A DNA stretch of 64,000 nucleotides from Acidisoma sp. PAMC 29798 (GTDB taxonomy: Bacteria > Pseudomonadota > Alphaproteobacteria > Acetobacterales > Acetobacteraceae): positions 1,302,001-1,366,000 of the forward strand of contig NZ_CP126994.1 in NCBI RefSeq assembly GCF_030252425.1, read 5' to 3'. The notes beneath the pieces were generated by a model. The model saw only the letters and a list, made by a program, of their open reading frames with translations. It did no database searches and had not been told where the DNA came from. The first letter of the stretch is position 1, and every line of letters begins with the position of its first letter. This document shows positions 53,674 through 62,367 of the stretch, piece by piece. A program made the position numbers and the translations under genes.

Positions 53674-54863
53674 GTGGCACCGAACCGTCGGGCGATGTGT
53701 TCGATCATTCGCGCGGCCTGAACGACCTCGGCCACGGCCACATATTCGTCGGTGGTATGCGCTTGCTCAATGCTGCCGGGGCCGAAGACGATGGTGGGGA
53801 TGCCCGCGCTGTCCATCTTGGAGGCGTCGGATCCAAAGCCCACGCCTTCAACCACGGCTGGCAAGCCGTCGGCGCGGCATTGGGCGAGAGCGACTTGAAC
53901 GATCTCAGCACGTTCGTCCGCCGCCATCGAAACGCTGTCGATGAAGGGCGGATGCGTGATGATGCGCGCGCCGTTTATGATCGTCTCCGCGAAGCGGGCG
54001 GTTTCCGCTTCTACGTCTCGCCAGGCATCGATACTGGATTCACCGGGAATGGTGCGGCGGTCGAAGGTGAGGACGCAACTTCCGGCGACGGTGTTCGGGC
54101 CTTGGCCGCCTTCGATCATGGAACAGATCAGGGTGGGCGAACCGACCAGCGGATGATGGCGCGCGGCCAGGCGTGGCGTCAGCATGGTGCGAAGATGCGC
54201 GAGCAAATCCGCCGCGATGGCAATGGCGTCGATGCCGCGCCAAGGTTCGGAACTATGCGCGGCGCGACCGATGACTTCGATCCGCCATCGCACACAGCCT
54301 TTGCAGGCGGATACGATGCGCAACCCCGTCGGTTCGCCGGCGATACCGCCATCCGCCTGTCCGCCATGGTCCAGGTAATGCGCGACACCGCGATACTGAA
54401 ACTCCTCGTCCATGGCGGCGAGAAGCACGACAGTGCTGGCGGGTGGGTTGTGCTGCAAGGCCCGCATCGCGAGCATCATGGCGACGACGCAGCCACCGTC
54501 ATCAACGGCGCCGCGCCCATGCAGCCGGCCATCCCGCAGCCTTGGGGTGAAGGGCGCGTCCATGCCGGTCACTTGCACGGTGTCGAGATGGCATTCCAGC
54601 ATCAATGTCTTGCGGCCGTCACGGCCTTGCACGGTGGCCACCACATTCGGGCGATCGGGCAGAACCGGCTGCAACTGCGCGGGAATGCCGGCGTCGGTCA
54701 GCCAGGAGAGGACATACTCCGCCTTCGCCTGTTCACCGAAGATGCTTGACGGATCAACATCCGTGCGAAACGCAGGATTGACACTGGGGATGGATACTAG
54801 GTCCGACAGCAGGCCCGTCACCTCATCCAGCGTTGTCATGTCATCGGTCATCACGCCCGACAT
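53670..54863 (-). CDS. M20 family amidohydrolase (ArgE/DapE class)
   Basis: Zinc hydrolase of 397 residues that removes acyl groups from N-acyl amino acids or similar amides. Metal/catalytic blocks are LECHLDTVQVTGM (His and Asp), HGRGAVDDGGCVVAM, and AAMDEEFQYRG with the catalytic Glu pair; the C-terminal metal His lies in the EQAHTTDEYVA segment. In-frame ATGs at 54851 and 54839 are alternative starts, none with a clear ribosome site. It is the first gene of the leftward array, divergent from the IclR regulator. Confidence 0.9.
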   Translation of the reverse strand: MSGVMTDDMTTLDEVTGLLSDLVSIPSVNPAFRTDVDPSSIFGEQAKAEYVLSWLTDAGIPAQLQPVLPDRPNVVATVQGRDGRKTLMLECHLDTVQVTGMDAPFTPRLRDGRLHGRGAVDDGGCVVAMMLAMRALQHNPPASTVVLLAAMDEEFQYRGVAHYLDHGGQADGGIAGEPTGLRIVSACKGCVRWRIEVIGRAAHSSEPWRGIDAIAIAADLLAHLRTMLTPRLAARHHPLVGSPTLICSMIEGGQGPNTVAGSCVLTFDRRTIPGESSIDAWRDVEAETARFAETIINGARIITHPPFIDSVSMAADERAEIVQVALAQCRADGLPAVVEGVGFGSDASKMDSAGIPTIVFGPGSIEQAHTTDEYVAVAEVVQAARMIEHIARRFGAT

Positions 54864-54989
54864 GTCTCACGGGCGAAGCTGCCGGCACCGTTTAGGACGC
54901 GGCGTCCCTTCAATCGTCTCAAGCGGCGGCCTCCTCATTCGGGATGGCGGGCACGGTCTACAGCGGGACAAACTCAGGCTAGGTAAGTT

Positions 54990-55026
54990 TTGCCAGTGGA
55001 GTCAATGCCAGATATGAAACTGGCAA
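54990..55026. promoter_or_regulatory. Candidate IclR operator, divergent region
   Basis: TTGCCAGT (54990-54997) and ACTGGCAA (55019-55026) form a perfect 8-bp inverted repeat over 37 bp, with a third half-site TGCCAG at 55006-55011, in the 192-bp gap between the M20 and IclR genes. It lies 30 bp before the regulator's ATG, a common place for autoregulation. Confidence 0.55.
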
Positions 55027-55055
55027 CAATAAGTGCGAGCGCATAGGCTGCGGCC

Positions 55056-55814
55056 ATGACGAAGACGACCTATTCGGCACCGGCCCTCGAAAAGGGTCTC
55101 GATATCCTTGAGATGCTGTCGCGCCAGCAGCAGCCTTTGTCGCTCACGCGCCTGGCCGCCGAACTCGGCCGCTCCAAAAGCGAAATCTTCCGGATGATGA
55201 TGGTCCTGCTGGAGCGGGGCTATGTCGCCCGCGATCCAGACAGTGACACGCTGATGCTGACCGACCGGCTGTTCACCCTGGGGCTTCGCACGCCGCGCGC
55301 CCGCGATCTGGTGTCCGCCACCATGCCCGTGATGAACGCCTTGGCCGAGATTACGGAGCATTCCCTGCATCTGGTGGTGGTCTATCAGGGGCAGACGGTG
55401 GTGATCGGCGGGGCCTCCGGTGGTAGCGAAATCACCTTCAGGCTGAAGCTTGGTTTCCATCGCCCCGCGCTAGACGCGACATCGGGCAAGGTCATCATCG
55501 CCTTCCAGAACGCCGCAGTGCAGGACGCGATGATCCGCGAGTCCCTGGCGCTTCTGCCGCCTGGGGCCGACGAAACCGTCTTGCGGGCGGATCTGGCCCG
55601 CATCCGCCAAGCTGGCTTCGACCATCACGAAAGCCGGCATTTCGTCGGGCTGGTCGATCTCTGTTGTCCCGTTCTTGATAGCGACGGCGTCGCCGTGGCG
55701 AGTCTCATCATGGCCTGCCTGCGGCGGCAGGGCGAGGAAGACGCCTTGATGTCGCATCTGCCGGCGCTGAGGGCGGCCTGCCAGGAGGCAGCGCGCCAGG
55801 CCGGCTTGCGCTAG
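55056..55814 (+). CDS. IclR family transcriptional regulator
   Basis: One-component regulator of 252 residues. The N-terminal winged helix-turn-helix (about residues 8-65) has ALEKGLDILEMLSRQQQPLS and LAAELGRSKSEIFRMMMVL; the C-terminal effector domain has DATSGKVIIAFQ and the FDHHESRHFVGLVDLCCPV segment with CCPVLDSDGVAVASL. IclR proteins usually control adjacent aromatic or nitrogenous catabolic genes in answer to a small metabolite. It is divergent from the nine-gene leftward array and followed after 27 bp by a flavin amine oxidase gene, so probably oversees both sides. Confidence 0.93.
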   Translation: MTKTTYSAPALEKGLDILEMLSRQQQPLSLTRLAAELGRSKSEIFRMMMVLLERGYVARDPDSDTLMLTDRLFTLGLRTPRARDLVSATMPVMNALAEITEHSLHLVVVYQGQTVVIGGASGGSEITFRLKLGFHRPALDATSGKVIIAFQNAAVQDAMIRESLALLPPGADETVLRADLARIRQAGFDHHESRHFVGLVDLCCPVLDSDGVAVASLIMACLRRQGEEDALMSHLPALRAACQEAARQAGLR

Positions 55815-55841
55815 AGTGAGGCATTGCGGAAAGGCTTTCCC

Positions 55842-57434
55842 ATGACCCCAGCGGAGACACCCCCCATGCGGCGACGCGACCTGCTGTCGCTGATCGGTGC
55901 CGCAGCCGGTAGTTCGGCGCTTTTGCTGGCGATGACCCGCCTGGGCCATGCGCAGGAGTCTGATTACACTGGGCCGATTGCACTCTCTGGCGACCCGAAG
56001 GGCGCGTCCGTGCTGATCCTCGGCGCAGGCCTTGCCGGCATGGTCGCGGCGCTTGAGCTTCGCAAGGCGGGCTACCGCGTGCAGGTGCTGGAGTATAATG
56101 GTCGCGTCGGCGGCCGCACCTGGACCATCCGTGGCGGCGATCGCTTCACCGAGCTGGGAGGCGCCACGCAGGACTGTGGTTTTGATCCGGGGCTTTATCT
56201 TAATCCCGGTCCCTGGCGCATTCCCTATCACCATCGCGCGCTGCTCGATTACTGCAAGCGCCTTGGGGTGGCGATGGAGCCCTTCATTCAGCTCAACGCG
56301 AATGCCTATCTGCATGGCAAGGATGCCTTCGGTGGCCAACCTCAGCGCGCCCGCGCGGTTCAGGCCGATTTCAACGGCGCGGTGTCTGAAATGCTGGCCA
56401 AGGCCGTGAAGACAGACCGGCTCAATGCCCTGGTGTCGAAGGAAGACACGGAGGTTTTGCTCGCCGCCCTTCAGGATTGGGGCGCTCTTGATGACACCTA
56501 CGCCTATAAGGAAGGCCCCTATGCCAGTGAGCGTCGGGGCTGGCGGAAATCCCCCGGCGGCGGCCTATCGGCGGAGCCGATCGATTCCACCCCACTGCGA
56601 CCGTCGGACCTGTTGCAGTCGCATCTGTGGCGCCGCTTGAGTGTCGGTTTGGACTATGATTATCAAACCACCTTGTTCCAGCCTGTGGGCGGGATGGACA
56701 TGATCGCGCGGGCTTTTGCGCGTGAGGTGAGTGACCTCGTCCAGCTGAATGCCCGCGTCACCGCCATCGCGCAGGATGAGGGCGGCGTGCATGTGACGTG
56801 GGAAGACACGGTGTCGAAGACCACGCAGCAGTCGCATGCGGACTGGTGCCTGTGCACCATTCCCCTCTCGGTGCTCAGTCAGATCGAGATGAACGTGGGC
56901 GCGCCCATGGCGGCCGCCATCAATGCCGTTCCCTATAGCGCCTCGGTCAAGATCGGCTTGCAATTCCATCGGCGGTTCTGGGAGACGGATGAGGCCATCT
57001 ATGGCGGCATCAGTTACACCGATCTGCCGATTACGATGATCGGCTATCCGGCCACCGGTTATTTCGACAGCGGCAAGGGCGTTCTGCTCGGTGCCTATGC
57101 CTTCGGAACCTATGCGTTGGAGTTAGAGTCGCTCAGCCCCGCGGAGCGGATCGCTAAGGCCGTCGCCTTCGGCGCTCAGGTTCATCCGCAATACCCCGCT
57201 GAATTCGACAATGGTTTCGCCGTGGCTTGGCATCGTGTGCCGTCCAATCTCGGCTGTTATGGCCAATGGACAGAGGCCGCGCGGGCCCAGCATTACCGCG
57301 ATCTCTGCGCCATCGATGGCCGCATTCTTCTCGCCGGTGAACACGCCTCCTATATCCCGGCCTGGCAGGAAGGCGCTGTGCTGTCATCCTTGGACGCGAT
57401 CACGCGCCTGCATGAGCGGGTGATGAAATCATGA
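55842..57434 (+). CDS. Tat-exported flavin monoamine oxidase family protein
   Basis: FAD-dependent amine oxidoreductase of 530 residues from ATG 55842 (GGAAAGG seven bases upstream; a TTG at 55824 is less likely). The signal RRRDLLSLIGAAAG is Tat-type, cleaved near AQE. The dinucleotide motif GAGLAG (residues 61-66) with VLEYNGRVGGRTWT and the C-terminal LLAGEHASYIPAWQEGAVLS place it in the MAO/L-amino acid oxidase family. The next gene overlaps by 4 bp and encodes a cytochrome c, so electrons may go to the respiratory chain instead of O2. Substrate is unknown, likely an amine. Confidence 0.9.
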   Translation: MTPAETPPMRRRDLLSLIGAAAGSSALLLAMTRLGHAQESDYTGPIALSGDPKGASVLILGAGLAGMVAALELRKAGYRVQVLEYNGRVGGRTWTIRGGDRFTELGGATQDCGFDPGLYLNPGPWRIPYHHRALLDYCKRLGVAMEPFIQLNANAYLHGKDAFGGQPQRARAVQADFNGAVSEMLAKAVKTDRLNALVSKEDTEVLLAALQDWGALDDTYAYKEGPYASERRGWRKSPGGGLSAEPIDSTPLRPSDLLQSHLWRRLSVGLDYDYQTTLFQPVGGMDMIARAFAREVSDLVQLNARVTAIAQDEGGVHVTWEDTVSKTTQQSHADWCLCTIPLSVLSQIEMNVGAPMAAAINAVPYSASVKIGLQFHRRFWETDEAIYGGISYTDLPITMIGYPATGYFDSGKGVLLGAYAFGTYALELESLSPAERIAKAVAFGAQVHPQYPAEFDNGFAVAWHRVPSNLGCYGQWTEAARAQHYRDLCAIDGRILLAGEHASYIPAWQEGAVLSSLDAITRLHERVMKS

Positions 57435-57826
57435 GGCGCGCGTTGGGCGCGATGGGCATAGTGGCGGCGCTTGCGGGCGGCGCAGCGCCCGCCATGGGAC
57501 AGACCTTCGGCAGTCCGACCCATTTCACCGAGCAAGGGGGTGCAACCATCTACGGGGGCATTTGCGCCGCTTGCCATATGCCCGATGGACGTGGCGCCGA
57601 GGGTGCCGGCCGCTATCCATCGCTCGCACATGATACGCGGCTACAGGCGCCGGGCTATCCCGTTGCTCTCATTTTGCGGGGACAACGGGATATGCCGTCC
57701 TTCGCCTTTACGCTCACGGATCAGCAAGTCGCAGATGTCGTGGCGTATCTTCAAACGCATTTCGGCAATGCCTATGCTGACGCGCCGACCGCCGCGGACG
57801 TTAAACGGGAACGCCCGTCACCATGA
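57431..57826 (+). CDS. Exported class I cytochrome c
   Basis: c-type cytochrome of 131 residues. The signal peptide runs to about residue 23 (AMGQ). The heme site is CAACH at 45-49 and the probable axial ligand M88 in RDMPSFAF; TDQQVADVVAYLQTHFGNAY is the typical last helix. Overlapping the flavin amine oxidase (ATGA), it is very likely that enzyme's electron acceptor in the periplasm, as known for the nicotine-degrading amine oxidoreductase NicA2 and its cytochrome. Confidence 0.92.
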   Translation: MRRALGAMGIVAALAGGAAPAMGQTFGSPTHFTEQGGATIYGGICAACHMPDGRGAEGAGRYPSLAHDTRLQAPGYPVALILRGQRDMPSFAFTLTDQQVADVVAYLQTHFGNAYADAPTAADVKRERPSP

Positions 57827-57856
57827 CAGCGCAGCCGCGACCGTCAACGCGCGTGT

Positions 57857-58263
57857 TCAGTCGCTGAAATGCGCGGAAATGTCATGGTCCGACAGGTTCG
57901 TGAAGTCTTTGCTCAGGCTTTTGGTGAGCTTCGCCGCCGTTGCTTTGTCCAGACCTTCACGAATGTCCTGCAGCACATGGGCGGGTGCTGCCAGAACGAT
58001 TGCGCTCACATCAGCAGCCGGCGCTTTGTTCAGATAATCGGGGCGACGACGCGCGCGAAGGCCTTTTTGATCTCTGACTTGGGATCGGCGTGCGGCGCCT
58101 TTAGCTGATGCTCGCCTTCAGACGCGTTGGTGTCGATCTCGCCACCACCTGCCGCGTCGAAACGATGAATGGTGTGAAAATGATCATCATGGCGGGTCAG
58201 GATCCGGGCCTTGCCACCATCAGCGATGACGTACCACGTGTTTTCATGTTTGCTCATGCTCAA
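57857..58263 (-). pseudogene. Host-attachment family protein, frameshifted
   Basis: Two minus-strand segments make one protein of the family 'required for attachment to host cells' (pfam10116, baeRF-like). The first, 58263 to about 58040, encodes ENTWYVIADGGKARILTR through KKAFARVVAP; it then shifts and stops at TGA (58030). The second frame continues YLNKAPAADVSAIVLAAP and AHVLQDIREGLDK, ending SDHDISAHFSD at 57857. Adding one C to the run of four (GGGG on the plus strand at 58040-58043) would restore a 135-residue frame close to the family length. It is either a recent pseudogene or a sequencing error. Confidence 0.75.
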
Positions 58264-58445
58264 TCTCTACCGATAATCCTCTTGCAAGTGAACGTTGGCG
58301 CCAATAACGAAAGGGTGAGGCGTCGCGGCTCCGAATAAGGGTTGGCACAAAAGTATCAGTCTCCGCGCTGTCTTGAGGTAGCCAAGTCTTTACGGCGCAG
58401 GCCCTCACGCAGCGGCACCTAAACCATCATCATTGAGGAACAGTC

Positions 58446-59213
58446 ATGGCCTATGAAATTGATCTCAGCGGGCGCGCCGCCTTCATTACCGGTGGCACAC
58501 GCGGTATCGGCTTGGCGTGTGCGCATTTGCTCGGTCAAGCGGGAGCGAGCGTCACCATTGCCGGACGCTCTGTCCAGGAAGGCGAGGTTGCGGTGCGATC
58601 TTTGACACAAGCGGGTGTCAGCGCGCAGTTCGTCGCTTTGGATGTCACGTCCGAGGAGCAGGTTTGCGAGACGCTGGCGCGGTCTGCGTCAGAGAGCGGG
58701 ATCGACATTCTCGTCAATAGTGCCGGCGTGGCGCGCCATCGCGATACGACCAATGTCGATGCGGAACTTTGGAATACCGTGGTCGATACCAACTTCAAGG
58801 GCACGTTCCTCTGCTGCCGCGAAGGCGCGCGTCATATGATCGCCCAAGGCCGTGGGGGCGCGATCGTCAATATCGGCTCCATTTCCGGCATCATCGCCAA
58901 TGTCCCGCAGAATCAGGCGGTGTACAATGCGTCGAAGGCCGCGGTGCATATGCTGACGAAGTCGCTCGCCAGTGAATTCGCGGCGTCAGGCATCCGGGTC
59001 AATGCAATTGCCCCCGGCTATGTGCGCACGGACATGACCAAGGGCGGGCTGGAGAATCCTGTTTGGGCGAAGATCTGGCTGGACATGACGCCCATGGGGC
59101 GGGTGTGCGAGCCGGAGGAGGTCGCGCAGGCGGTTCTGTTCATGGCGTCCAAGGCGTCGAGCTATATCACGGGAGAAGTGCTGACGATTGACGGTGGGTA
59201 TACGCTTCGTTGA
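58446..59213 (+). CDS. SDR family oxidoreductase, polyol dehydrogenase-like
   Basis: Classical short-chain dehydrogenase of 255 residues. The cofactor site is TGGTRGIGLA (15-24), NSAG at 91-94, and the catalytic residues S145, Y160, K164 (YNASKAAV). GRS after strand 2 (residues 40-42) suggests NADP is possible. The C-terminus SSYITGEVLTIDGGYTLR is typical of sugar/polyol dehydrogenases. GAGGAA precedes the ATG. Beside an AraC regulator and a sugar importer, a role in sugar-alcohol oxidation is likely. Confidence 0.91.
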   Translation: MAYEIDLSGRAAFITGGTRGIGLACAHLLGQAGASVTIAGRSVQEGEVAVRSLTQAGVSAQFVALDVTSEEQVCETLARSASESGIDILVNSAGVARHRDTTNVDAELWNTVVDTNFKGTFLCCREGARHMIAQGRGGAIVNIGSISGIIANVPQNQAVYNASKAAVHMLTKSLASEFAASGIRVNAIAPGYVRTDMTKGGLENPVWAKIWLDMTPMGRVCEPEEVAQAVLFMASKASSYITGEVLTIDGGYTLR

Positions 59214-59403
59214 TAGGCCACCGCCTATCGGTTGAGCGGCACGCTTTCGTAACAGCGAAACAAAATCAAGCGAGAGCGCAAAAAAGTATCAAGCGGTTGC
59301 CGCGATACAGGTAGCTTGCGAAACCGAACGCCGTATCATGACCGTAGCAACAAAATCCGTCCGCGGGCTAGGCTCGCGTGAAACGGATTGCGGAGGGAAT
59401 GTC

Positions 59404-60387
59404 ATGCTATCGTCCGGCCAAAGGACCGTATTGCCACCCCATACCCGGACGTCGTCGCGCGGCCGCCGTCGCGATGACGACCTGGTCGGCATGATGCCCG
59501 ACCTTGAATTGGTCGAGTTCGGTGGCGCGCGTTCCTTTACCGTTCGCTCCCATGGCTATCCCTATCGGACTGTGCGGTGGCATTTTCATCCGGAATACGA
59601 AATCCATCTGATTGTCGAAACAACCGGCCGAGCCTTTGTCGGTGACTATCTTGGTTCTTTTGCGCCAGGCAATCTGGTCATGACCGGTCCGAACGTGCCT
59701 CATAATTGGATCAGTGACACGGAACCGGGTGCGGTCATTGCATGCCGCTGCATCTTCGTGCAGTTCACTGCCGAATACATCAACTCGTGCCTGGAGATGT
59801 TCCCGGAACTCGAAGACGTTTGGTCTCTGTTGCAGGAGTCCCAACGCGGTGTCGAGTTTTCGGAAGCCACGGCAGACCGGGTGAGGCCGGTCATCTTCGC
59901 ATTGCAACACGCGGTGGGTATCGAGCGGATCGAACTCTTCCTCAAACTCTTGAGGTTTTTGAGTGAGGGGGGAGATCGGCGTCTGCTTGCAAGCGCTGCT
60001 TACAAAGCAGCCCCCGCCGACTACATGGAGAATACGTTCAACCATGTTCTCGCCCATGTCCGCGCGAATTATACCGAGCTTCTGCGAGAGAGCGAATTGG
60101 CGGCTTTGTGTGGTTGCAGCAGGGAGACCTTTTCGCGGCAGTTCAGCCGCCATACGGGACTGACCTTCGTCCAATACGTCAATGGGCTCAGAATTCACCT
60201 TGCCTGCGAGATGCTGACGTCAACGCGCGTGAAGATCACCGATGTCTGTTATCAGACTGGCTTCAACAATCTTTCCAATTTCAACAGGCAGTTCCTGCAA
60301 CAGAAGGGCGTGTCTCCGACCGTCTTTCGGAACTGCCATCGACTGAATCTGGCATGCGCGGTCGAGGTTGAACACCGCATCGCTTAA
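59404..60387 (+). CDS. AraC family transcriptional regulator
   Basis: Regulator of 327 residues from the ATG at 59404, which has GGAGGG six bases upstream; an in-frame ATG at 59338 is rejected. The N-terminal cupin sensor has WHFHPEYEIHLIVETTGRAFVGD and PNVPHNWISD. The C-terminal double helix-turn-helix has ELAALCGCSRETFSRQFSRH and VKITDVCYQTGFNNLSNFNR, the AraC signature. It lies between an SDR gene and a sugar importer that it most likely controls. The 190-bp upstream gap holds an AAAAGTATCA decamer also present before the SDR gene. Confidence 0.92.
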   Translation: MLSSGQRTVLPPHTRTSSRGRRRDDDLVGMMPDLELVEFGGARSFTVRSHGYPYRTVRWHFHPEYEIHLIVETTGRAFVGDYLGSFAPGNLVMTGPNVPHNWISDTEPGAVIACRCIFVQFTAEYINSCLEMFPELEDVWSLLQESQRGVEFSEATADRVRPVIFALQHAVGIERIELFLKLLRFLSEGGDRRLLASAAYKAAPADYMENTFNHVLAHVRANYTELLRESELAALCGCSRETFSRQFSRHTGLTFVQYVNGLRIHLACEMLTSTRVKITDVCYQTGFNNLSNFNRQFLQQKGVSPTVFRNCHRLNLACAVEVEHRIA

Positions 60388-60409
60388 CGCCGAAAAAGGG
60401 AGAAAACCA

Positions 60410-61528
60410 ATGAAAAAATCTCTGTCAAACGGAGAGTTTCGGATGACCATGGCCGCAAGCAAAGTGATGGGCTCTGCCGCCCTTGTTCTGGGGTTGCTGG
60501 GTGGCACGGCAACCTATGCGTCGGCGGCCGATGTCTCGAACGTCAAGGTGGCGTTCCTGATGCCCGATGAAGGGTCAACCCGATACGAACAGCACGATCG
60601 TCCGGGCTTCGTCGCGGAGATGAAGAGGCTTTGCCCCACCTGTACCGTGCTCTACCAGAACGCCGATGCCGATGCCTCGCGGCAACAACAGCAATTCAAC
60701 TCGGTCATTTCGCAGGGCGCGAAAGCCATCATCATCGACCCGGTCGATTCGACGGCAGCGGCGTCCTTGGTTCACATGGCCCAAAGCCAGGGCATCAAGG
60801 TCATCGCCTATGATCGGCCCATCCCCTCCGCGACGGCCGATTACTATGTCTCCTTTAATAACGAGGAGATTGGCAAGGTGATCGCACAATCGCTGGTGCA
60901 ACATCTCAAGGCGATGAACGTCCCGACGAGCGATGTCGGCGTGCTTGAAGTCAATGGATCACCGACCGATGCGGCGGCCGGTCTGATCAAGAAAGGCGTT
61001 CACGAGGGCCTTGCCGGCGGTGGCTACGCGACACTCGCCGAATACGACACGCCGAACTGGGATCCGAGCAAGGCGCAGCAATGGGTCGGCGGCCAGGTCT
61101 CGCGCTTCGGTAAGAAGATCGTGGGTGTCGTCGCCGCCAATGATGGCACGGGCGGCGCGGCGATCGCCGCTTTGAAGGCGGCTGGCGTCAACCCGGTGCC
61201 GCCCGTCACCGGCAATGACGCCACCATCGCGGGCTTGCAGCTCATCATCGCCGGTGATCAGTACAACACGATTTCGAAACCGAGTGAGATCGTGGCAGCG
61301 GCGGCCGCGAATGTCGCGATCACGCTTTTGAAGGGTGAGACGCCGAAGGCGAACGCATCGCTGTTCGGCACGCCGACGCAGCTGTTCACGCCGGCGCTCG
61401 TTACTGCAGGCAATCTCAAGGCCGAAATCGTCGATAAGATGGTCAACGGGCAGCCCATCGAGTCCGCCGCGGTGCTGTGCACCGGCCGCTATGCCGACGG
61501 CTGCAAGACGCTTGGCATCACGCCCTGA
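60410..61528 (+). CDS. Sugar ABC importer substrate-binding protein (XylF/ChvE-like)
   Basis: Periplasmic sugar-binding protein of 372 residues, ATG 60410 with AAGGGAG upstream. After a signal peptide (hydrophobic ALVLGLLGGTATYASA, cleavage near residue 41) come VKVAFLMPDEGSTRYEQHDRP, the AKAIIIDPVDSTAAAS hinge block, AYDRPIPSATADYYVSFNN and VTGNDATIAGLQLIIAGDQY, closely following XylF and ChvE. Ligand is probably a pentose, hexose or polyol. First gene of a three-gene importer under the AraC-type regulator. Confidence 0.92.
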   Translation: MKKSLSNGEFRMTMAASKVMGSAALVLGLLGGTATYASAADVSNVKVAFLMPDEGSTRYEQHDRPGFVAEMKRLCPTCTVLYQNADADASRQQQQFNSVISQGAKAIIIDPVDSTAAASLVHMAQSQGIKVIAYDRPIPSATADYYVSFNNEEIGKVIAQSLVQHLKAMNVPTSDVGVLEVNGSPTDAAAGLIKKGVHEGLAGGGYATLAEYDTPNWDPSKAQQWVGGQVSRFGKKIVGVVAANDGTGGAAIAALKAAGVNPVPPVTGNDATIAGLQLIIAGDQYNTISKPSEIVAAAAANVAITLLKGETPKANASLFGTPTQLFTPALVTAGNLKAEIVDKMVNGQPIESAAVLCTGRYADGCKTLGITP

Positions 61529-61545
61529 GACGAAGGCTTTCTACG

Positions 61546-62367
61546 ATGACAGACACCGTGCAGCGACCGGTTCCGGCGGGAGAGTTGGTGCTCAGCCTGC
61601 GGGGCATTTCCAAGCACTTCGGCGCGGTCTCGGCCCTGACCGAGATCGACCTCGATGTGCATGCCGGTGAAGTCGTGGCACTCGTCGGCGACAACGGCGC
61701 GGGGAAATCGACCTTGGTCAAGATCCTCGCCGGCGTTCACCAGGCGAGCGCCGGCACGATGAGTTTTCGCGGCAAAGTCGTGTCACCCGCCGACCCGAGT
61801 GCCTCGCTTGCCCTTGGCATCGCCACGGTCTTCCAGGATCTCGCCCTCTGCGAGAACCTGGATGTGGTCGCCAATATCTTTCTCGGCAAAGAACTCCATC
61901 CCTTCCAGTTAGACGAAGTTGCGATGGAGATGCGGGCCTGGACGTTATTGCGCGAGCTTTCTGCGCGAATCCCCAGCGTGCGGGAAGCGGTCAGCGCACT
62001 CTCCGGCGGTCAACGACAGACCGTCGCGATTGCGCGCTCGCTTCTGCTCGACCCGAAGCTCATCCTGCTTGATGAGCCAACGGCGGCGCTGGGCGTCGCG
62101 CAAACGGCAGAAGTTCTCGATCTGATCGAGCGGGTGCGTGAGCGTGGCCTCGGTGTCGTGATGATCAGCCACAATATGGAAGACGTGCGTGCCGTGGCGG
62201 ATCGCATCGTCGTGCTTCGGCTCGGGCGCAACAACGGTGTCTTCTATCCTGATACCTCGAACCAGGACCTGGTCAGCGCGATCACCGGGGCCGCAGACAA
62301 TGCCGTCTCGCGCCGGTCCGGACGGCGGCAGGCGCCGCGAGAGACTACGGAGGAGGTGCGGCCATGA
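61546..62367 (+). CDS. Sugar ABC importer ATPase, single-domain (FrcA-like)
   Basis: ATPase of 273 residues, ATG 61546. Walker A is GDNGAGKST, signature LSGGQRQTVAIARSL and Walker B LILLDEPTAALG. The GDNGAGKST and AALGV forms are those of the ribose/xylose/fructose class. Unlike XylG and RbsA (about 500 residues, two ATPase units), only one unit is encoded, as in FrcA of rhizobia, so it would dimerise. Its stop overlaps the permease start by 4 bp. Confidence 0.91.
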   Translation: MTDTVQRPVPAGELVLSLRGISKHFGAVSALTEIDLDVHAGEVVALVGDNGAGKSTLVKILAGVHQASAGTMSFRGKVVSPADPSASLALGIATVFQDLALCENLDVVANIFLGKELHPFQLDEVAMEMRAWTLLRELSARIPSVREAVSALSGGQRQTVAIARSLLLDPKLILLDEPTAALGVAQTAEVLDLIERVRERGLGVVMISHNMEDVRAVADRIVVLRLGRNNGVFYPDTSNQDLVSAITGAADNAVSRRSGRRQAPRETTEEVRP

